Below, piece after piece: positions 5,409 through 10,345 of a stretch of DNA of 10,345 bases. Origin of the DNA: Eubacterium sp. (GTDB taxonomy: Bacteria; Bacillota; Clostridia; Oscillospirales; Acutalibacteraceae); the NCBI GenBank assembly GCA_029050995.1, contig JAIDLO010000018.1:1-10345 (forward strand). The letters are read 5' to 3'. The notes beneath the pieces are model-generated. The model was not told the DNA's origin and searched no databases. It worked only from the letters and a program-made list of their open reading frames with translations. Position 1 is the stretch's first letter. Every line of letters starts with the position of its first letter. The position numbers and the translations under genes are program-made.

Positions 5409-8042
5409 TTAATTGGTAATTCTATTTACACTCATATGAGCAATATGCGGTGCATAGGTATCCTGATTATCAAATTTTGTATTACCGCTGTTTGTTAAGC
5501 TGATTGTATTACTGCCCTTTTTCAAATCAACATAACAGGTAACTGTTTTATAGGTGTCCCAGCTATAGGTATTACGGCAATAAACATCCTGCGGTTTACC
5601 GCCCGCCGTAACAGTTACATATCTTTCAATCAAATCAACATTATAATCATGCACGCCGCCCTCATCATTATTTGCATAAAGTATGGTAAGTGCATATGTG
5701 CCGGCTTCATCAACAGCAACCTTAAAATCAGCCTTGCCTGCATTGCAGGAAATGCCGTTAATATAGCTGATTTCAGGATTATTTTTATTCGTTTCAACAA
5801 CAGCACCATCCGAAAGAACAGCATCTTTTTGAACATCAAGCTCAATCGTTTCAGGCGTTTCCGATAATTTCCGAACAACCAAATTCTTGCGGTCACTACT
5901 TCTGATATCAATATAATTCAATCCTCGTTTGAAATATACGGTACTTGAAACGGTTTTTAAATCAGCATCCGAGGTCAAGGCAAGATTGAAACCTACGCCA
6001 TCAACAGAAGCACGAACAGGATGATCTGCATTGGCACTTACATTATAGTAGCCGTCATAAGGGGCTACAACAAGATAGGACTGATTATTCTGGTTTGTTC
6101 TGTCTGCATCATCCAGAACGGCAATTTCGTCACTTTCATCAGCCGTTGAAACAAGCAATGAGTCAAGCACAATTGTGCCTTTACTATGCTTAAAGCTGAT
6201 TGTATGCTCGCCCTTTTTAAGCTCATATGTTTTCTTTAAGCAGTCTGTATATTCACTCTTAATTGTATTCGGGAAATGAACAGAAACATCCTTGCCGTCC
6301 AGCGTCATAACAGAGGTTGAATCTACTCTGTCGTCAGGATTCTGCCTACCGTTTTCATTCGCTTTTCCATCATTTGAGTTGCCGTAAATGATATCAAGAT
6401 CATATGTGCCGTCACACGGAACAGAGAAAGTCATTGACACACCGTCGCCCTTCTTTTCCATTCCGCCGACCATACCCTGTTCTTCGCCTGTAGTAGCATA
6501 TGCACTGTCATAGGTATAGGCATCTCCTAAAAGCTTGCCGTTTTCAAATTCATAGCGTTCAAAATAACGGTCATTCGTATAATTTTCCTCTTCAAAATCT
6601 ACATTCTCAGAAATCTTCGTTACCGTGATATGGTAAACACTTGATTCATCCATATCCTTCAAATCAATTTTGAGTGAGCTTTTCGCATCCTTATAGGTTG
6701 TACTCTGAACAACAGGTGCGCTTACAATACCCGAAAGCCCTTTATACATAACCTCTTCTACTGTTATGCACCATTTTGAGTCCGCGTCAACCATAGCCGT
6801 TGCATCCAGGTTTTTCAGCTTAACTACAGCATCCCCGTCACGGCCGCCGCAGATAATATCTATCTTATCCTCTTTATCATTGATTGAGGCAATACCCATA
6901 AAGCCTTTTGAGGAATACGGCGCTTTTCTTTTTATAAACGCATTTTCAAAATTTGATTTAAACAAATCAAGGTATTCAGAAGCAAGTGTCTGCCCCTCCA
7001 TATCGGCATACCAACGATAGAGCCACCAGTTTGCATTCGGCGAATTATCATCAGCCGCAACATCACAAAGATTATCAGCAAGGCGCCAATACGCATTATC
7101 GGCATACACCTTTGTTGTTTCAATCTGCGTTATGTATTGAAGCATTTTACCGGGCAGTCCGTTATCACACATTCTGCCGTATTCCGTTACAATAATCGGC
7201 AAAGCCTCAATTCCGAGCTTTTCTTCAAGCTGGCGGTATTCTGCAACATGATGCTGCCAGAACAGAACTGAATAGTCATTCAGCTCATGATAAATCATAA
7301 TTTCCGGCACACAATTATTCTTTGCACAATAGGTTAAAAAGCGTTCGATTTTTCCGCTTTCATATTCATAAAAGCCAGGACCGCCAATCAGAGCATTCGG
7401 ATTGAGGGACTTAACATAATCATAGGTAAGCTTCCACGCTTCAAAGAAATTCTGCTCGCCCTGCTCAGTATATGCACCATACACGCCATATTTGGCATCT
7501 TCACTTTCCATAGTTTCGCCAAACCAGATGCCGTTATCACATTCATTATAAAGGCAATAAACTACCTTATCGCTGTATGGTTCATCAGAAAGATAGGTAA
7601 CGGATTTTTCAACCTTTGGAAGAAAATCTTTTTCCAGATATTCTCTCCAATCATATGTGCCTTCACTGCGCTGTTTCTCTATACTATCGTGATCGTAATA
7701 CCATGTTGAATAGGCATCCTGCAGATACACAACATTATAATCTGTATTATCAAGCTGTTTATAAACATGAGAAATATCGCCAATCGGATGCTGCAATCCG
7801 CCTGCAACCTTTTGCGAAACAGATGAAATATCAATACTCTCCGTCATATTCTTTGACGGCACACCCTCCTCGGCAAGGCCATAAAGGTAGCCTGATGCAC
7901 CTGAGGTTACGCTTCCTGTTTTCTTACTCATATCAACAGTCAGTGACGGTTTATAAAACAGGAAAAAGCCGCCGACACAAAGACCGATTATGACAACAAT
8001 ACATAAAACAGCCAAAAGAAATCTTTTAAAAAATTTTTTCAC
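5409..8042 (-). CDS. Membrane-anchored glycoside hydrolase-like protein (clan GH-A type) with CBM35-like modules
   Basis: An 877-residue protein predicted to be tethered outside the membrane: basic MKKFFKR start, one hydrophobic segment (about 8-30), and neither a lipobox nor a clear signal-peptidase site. Residues about 45-380 look like a TIM-barrel hydrolase: VVYCLYNECDNG places an Asn-Glu pair at 166-167 (acid/base) and PIIVTEYGR places Glu287 (nucleophile), 120 residues apart as expected of clan GH-A retaining enzymes. WYYDHD, MIYHELND and NAYWRLAD are further likely active-site segments. A beta-rich linker domain follows (381-478), then two CBM35/CBM6-like modules (about 495-632, from RYEFENGKLLGDAY to GEHTISFKHSKGTIVLDSL; and 742-875, ending GSNTISLTNSG and HIAHMSVNRI) flanking another beta domain (about 640-727). 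Substrate and exact family are not assigned. Start is GTG, with AAGGGG 8 nt upstream. It lies 40 nt after the DUF2207 gene, same strand, no terminator between. Confidence 0.8.
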   Translation of the reverse strand: MKKFFKRFLLAVLCIVVIIGLCVGGFFLFYKPSLTVDMSKKTGSVTSGASGYLYGLAEEGVPSKNMTESIDISSVSQKVAGGLQHPIGDISHVYKQLDNTDYNVVYLQDAYSTWYYDHDSIEKQRSEGTYDWREYLEKDFLPKVEKSVTYLSDEPYSDKVVYCLYNECDNGIWFGETMESEDAKYGVYGAYTEQGEQNFFEAWKLTYDYVKSLNPNALIGGPGFYEYESGKIERFLTYCAKNNCVPEIMIYHELNDYSVLFWQHHVAEYRQLEEKLGIEALPIIVTEYGRMCDNGLPGKMLQYITQIETTKVYADNAYWRLADNLCDVAADDNSPNANWWLYRWYADMEGQTLASEYLDLFKSNFENAFIKRKAPYSSKGFMGIASINDKEDKIDIICGGRDGDAVVKLKNLDATAMVDADSKWCITVEEVMYKGLSGIVSAPVVQSTTYKDAKSSLKIDLKDMDESSVYHITVTKISENVDFEEENYTNDRYFERYEFENGKLLGDAYTYDSAYATTGEEQGMVGGMEKKGDGVSMTFSVPCDGTYDLDIIYGNSNDGKANENGRQNPDDRVDSTSVMTLDGKDVSVHFPNTIKSEYTDCLKKTYELKKGEHTISFKHSKGTIVLDSLLVSTADESDEIAVLDDADRTNQNNQSYLVVAPYDGYYNVSANADHPVRASVDGVGFNLALTSDADLKTVSSTVYFKRGLNYIDIRSSDRKNLVVRKLSETPETIELDVQKDAVLSDGAVVETNKNNPEISYINGISCNAGKADFKVAVDEAGTYALTILYANNDEGGVHDYNVDLIERYVTVTAGGKPQDVYCRNTYSWDTYKTVTCYVDLKKGSNTISLTNSGNTKFDNQDTYAPHIAHMSVNRITN

Positions 8043-8082
8043 ACAAACATCCCCTTTTATTTAAAACAAAAACAACTGCGGA

Positions 8083-9792
8083 TTACCAGCTTCCGCCGCC
8101 ACCGCCGCCTGAGCCGCCGCCTGCGAAACCGCCTCCGCCGCCGGAGAAGCTTCCGCCCGAGCTTTGCGGAGAAGAGGTCATAGCCGTTGAAGCTGAATTA
8201 AAGGTTGTATTAATAAAATGATAGAACAGAATTCTGTCAAACGCTGAGCCGCCGTACCATGTTGGCGGTTCAAGTGCAATGCTTTCAAAATTCTTTGTCC
8301 ATTTATCCGATACACCAAGAACATATGCATAAGGCAGAATGTCATAATAATATTCGGGGTTTTCATCAACAAGCATTTCAAGCTTTTCCTTTTCAGCCGT
8401 TTCAAGGAATTTTTTAAAGCCCATTATTCTTTGGAGATATTCATAGCCCTTATCTGTTCTTCTTCTGATTAAGAAAGAGAATAAAGCTGAAATGACACCA
8501 ATAGCTACACCGGCGAAAACTGCAATTGTTTTTTCACTGCCGCCGATTGTTTCCGAATGAATTGCGATAGAAGCAACGATGCTCAGAATAGAAAGCACAA
8601 CGCCAACGAGCACCATTCTCATAGATTTTGCATCAAAAACAAGCTTTTTATTTGCAGGCGTATTTACCATAGTTGTTATTTTTTCAATTGTTTTATAAAA
8701 CTTATTCTGCAAATCCTTTTTGGTAACGGCATTCTTGTTTTTAAATAAACCATCAAAGAAAACCCGCTTGCAGGCATCATTACCGTAATAAGCATTCTTT
8801 GCACGCTCAATAACAAAATCCGTTTTCGTACCGATAAGCTTCTTTTTCTCAACCTGGTTAATTCTGATATAGCCCTCATTTGCAAGTTCTATCAAAAGCG
8901 GAATTGTATCCTTACTTGTAACAAGCCCCTGTTTCCAAAAGGCAACATCAAGGCTGCTCATATGATCAGGAGGATAGAATTCAACAACCTCAACAACCTT
9001 TTTATCCCTGCCGAATTTAAACCAAAGGATAAAAACGATTATCAAAGCAATCAGCGGAATAACAACCATAGACGCAAGGCGAATATAATATTCCGTCATA
9101 TTGAAATAGAAATATCCCTCAGGAAGCTCAAGCCTTAAGGTTAACGCTTCATTCGGATGAAGCTCTTCCGTAACTTTACCGCTTATTTCATTTCCCGTAA
9201 CCTTATATTCAATCGTATCTGTTCCTACCGTTCCGTAGCTTCCTGTTGAAAGACCAACCTTTTTTGCATCAAATTCCTTTGGCATCGTTACCTTAAAGGT
9301 TACATTATCAATATAAGTTTCCCATTCAGAGCCGATAATATTGAAATAAAGCTCATCAAAGTCTTCGCCTACATCCTTGCCCATAACATAGGAATAGGAA
9401 ATTGTATAATCACGCGGACCGAGCACTGTTCTGTTTTCATCACCAACTCGGATAACATAATAATTATCCTCTGTATCCGCATCATAACTCTCGCTTACAG
9501 AAACATTTTTTATCTTTGCATTGATAAAATCTGTTGAGCCGTCTGCACGCTGAATATAATTTGTTGTTGGGATTTCTCTGTAAATGCCGTGCTGATCAAC
9601 ATTGAAATACGCAGAGATTTTCTCCGTAATTTCAAGAGTATTATTTTCAAGCACATTGATGTTAACATCATAGCTTTCAATATAAAATTTCTTAGCAGGG
9701 TGCTTTGTATTTGATGCAAAAGCAGGCACAGCAGAAGAAACAAGCAGAATGAAAGCTACAAGAAACAGGCATATTTTTTTAGCTGATTTCAT
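8083..9792 (-). CDS. DUF2207 family membrane protein with Gly-rich C-terminal tail
   Basis: A 569-residue predicted envelope protein of unknown function. It has a signal peptide (hydrophobic 7-22, AFA-S cleavage near 27) and an extracellular beta-rich domain (about 35-228) with YDVNINVLENNTLEITEKI, QHGIYREIP and LGPRDYTISYSY, typical of DUF2207. A transmembrane helix (about 239-260) precedes a cytoplasmic part with SLDVAFWKQGLVTSKDTIPL and LIELANEGYIRI (winged-helix-like), then two more helices (about 391-411 and 422-442). Next comes a soluble segment with PYAYVLGVSDKW, and finally a flexible tail, SSGGSFSGGGGGFAGGG and onward, ending SW. Such Gly-rich tails recur in LemA-linked membrane proteins (DUF2207, TPM/YgcG). 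Its ATG overlaps the lemA stop by one base (TAATG), with AAAGGTGG inside lemA, implying translational coupling. The tail is coded by a GCC/GCG-rich patch unlike the AT-rich surroundings. Confidence 0.88.
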   Translation of the reverse strand: MKSAKKICLFLVAFILLVSSAVPAFASNTKHPAKKFYIESYDVNINVLENNTLEITEKISAYFNVDQHGIYREIPTTNYIQRADGSTDFINAKIKNVSVSESYDADTEDNYYVIRVGDENRTVLGPRDYTISYSYVMGKDVGEDFDELYFNIIGSEWETYIDNVTFKVTMPKEFDAKKVGLSTGSYGTVGTDTIEYKVTGNEISGKVTEELHPNEALTLRLELPEGYFYFNMTEYYIRLASMVVIPLIALIIVFILWFKFGRDKKVVEVVEFYPPDHMSSLDVAFWKQGLVTSKDTIPLLIELANEGYIRINQVEKKKLIGTKTDFVIERAKNAYYGNDACKRVFFDGLFKNKNAVTKKDLQNKFYKTIEKITTMVNTPANKKLVFDAKSMRMVLVGVVLSILSIVASIAIHSETIGGSEKTIAVFAGVAIGVISALFSFLIRRRTDKGYEYLQRIMGFKKFLETAEKEKLEMLVDENPEYYYDILPYAYVLGVSDKWTKNFESIALEPPTWYGGSAFDRILFYHFINTTFNSASTAMTSSPQSSGGSFSGGGGGFAGGGSGGGGGGSW

Positions 9793-10345
9793 TAGAATTC
9801 CACCTTTACAGCTTCTCTTTCAGCAGTGTTTTCAATCGCAAACATCTGCTTTGTTTTAAAGTTAAACATAGATGCAACAATGCTTGACGGGAACATCTGC
9901 ACCTTATTGTTATAAATCTTAACAATTGCATTGTAATATTTTCTTGCATTTGCAATATCATTTTCCGTGCCGTTCAGCTGATTCTGCAAATTCATAAAGT
10001 TCTGATTTGCTTTTAAATCCGGATACTGCTCTGCAACAACATTTATATTTGCAATACCCCTTGAAATTTCCTTGTTTGCTTCAATTTTTTCTTCATCAGA
10101 CAAAGCGTTATATCCGCCGTTTCTTGCAGCAATAACCTTTTCAAGCGTTTCAGCCTCATGCTTTGCATAGCCCTTTACGGTTGAAACAAGATTCGGGATT
10201 AAATCCCAGCGTTTTTTAAGATAAACATCCATTGTTGCAAAAGCCTCATCAACGGAATTTCTTTTTCTTACAAGTGCGTTGTAGGTTGCGCCGACATAAA
10301 GTGCAATGAGCAATACAACAGCAACAATTGCAATGATAATAATAG
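9792..10345 (-). CDS. lemA: LemA family protein (5' partial)
   Basis: A membrane-anchored, mostly helical protein of the LemA family; the biochemical role of the family is not established. The reading frame stays open to the right edge, giving 183 visible residues that begin IIIIAIVAVVLLIALYVGAT, a transmembrane helix. The true start codon is thus a few codons outside the window, and the in-frame TTG at 10313 lies inside this helix and is not the start. Family hallmarks follow: YNALVRKRNSVDEAFATMDV, LKKRWDLIPNLVSTVKGY, KHEAETLEKVIAARN, NQLNGTENDIANARKYYN and IVKIYNNKVQMFPSSIVA. It is coupled to the DUF2207 gene by a 1-nt overlap; the LemA/DUF2207 pairing is common. Its promoter lies outside the window. 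Confidence 0.93.
   Translation of the reverse strand, partial: IIIIAIVAVVLLIALYVGATYNALVRKRNSVDEAFATMDVYLKKRWDLIPNLVSTVKGYAKHEAETLEKVIAARNGGYNALSDEEKIEANKEISRGIANINVVAEQYPDLKANQNFMNLQNQLNGTENDIANARKYYNAIVKIYNNKVQMFPSSIVASMFNFKTKQMFAIENTAEREAVKVEF

Noticed and set aside
6766..7195. Plus-strand open frames opposite the hydrolase-like gene
   Set aside because: They are short, overlap one another, have no ribosome-binding site and are antisense shadows of a strongly supported gene.

Overview
The window looks like a chromosomal segment of a low-to-moderate-GC Bacillota (Clostridia-type) bacterium, probably an uncultured one. Three things point there: the order SRP RNA - dnaX - ybaB - recR, which matches the Bacillus/Clostridia arrangement; a tmRNA with an ALAA-type tag; and strong AGGAG ribosome-binding sites. 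A collagen-like protein with a BclA-type C-terminal domain fits a Gram-positive surface or spore-coat protein. Every complete gene read here ends in TAA.

Layout. (1) Positions 1-720, + strand: the 3' part of a collagen-like (Gly-X-Y) protein with a BclA-like C-terminal domain, followed by a strong terminator. Its 5' end is outside the window, and the visible repeat frame is broken by two in-frame TGA codons near the left edge. (2) Positions 795-4620, - strand: a compact RNA-maintenance and DNA-replication/repair cluster. Reading in the direction of transcription it holds the SRP RNA (ffs), dnaX, ybaB, recR, smpB and tmRNA (ssrA). Gaps between the protein genes are 11-24 nt, and only 3 nt separate the smpB stop from the tmRNA 5' end. 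A good sigma-A-type promoter for ffs (TTGATT-17-TATAAT) lies in the 3' end of the next gene upstream. (3) Positions 4606-5118, - strand: a flavin reductase-like FMN-binding protein. (4) Positions 5119-5408: a 290-bp intergenic region crowded with inverted repeats, including one that overlaps the flavin reductase start and a terminator for the gene to its right. (5) Positions 5409-10345, - strand: an apparent three-gene operon, lemA - DUF2207 membrane protein - large membrane-anchored protein. The last has a clan GH-A-like glycoside hydrolase fold and C-terminal CBM35-like beta-sandwich modules. lemA and the DUF2207 gene overlap by 1 nt, and 40 nt separate the DUF2207 gene from the hydrolase-like gene. 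The lemA start codon lies beyond the right edge.

How the genes work together. The central cluster is housekeeping: the tau/gamma clamp-loader subunit, a nucleoid-associated protein, a recombination mediator, and both components of trans-translation, plus the RNA of the protein-targeting particle. The right-hand operon looks like an envelope function, in which two paired membrane proteins of unknown role (LemA, DUF2207) accompany an extracytoplasmic carbohydrate-active protein. No transposase, integrase, CRISPR array or phage gene is visible. The least explained parts are the broken collagen frame at the left edge, the hairpin-rich region 5104-5400, and the link between LemA/DUF2207 and a glycoside hydrolase-like protein.
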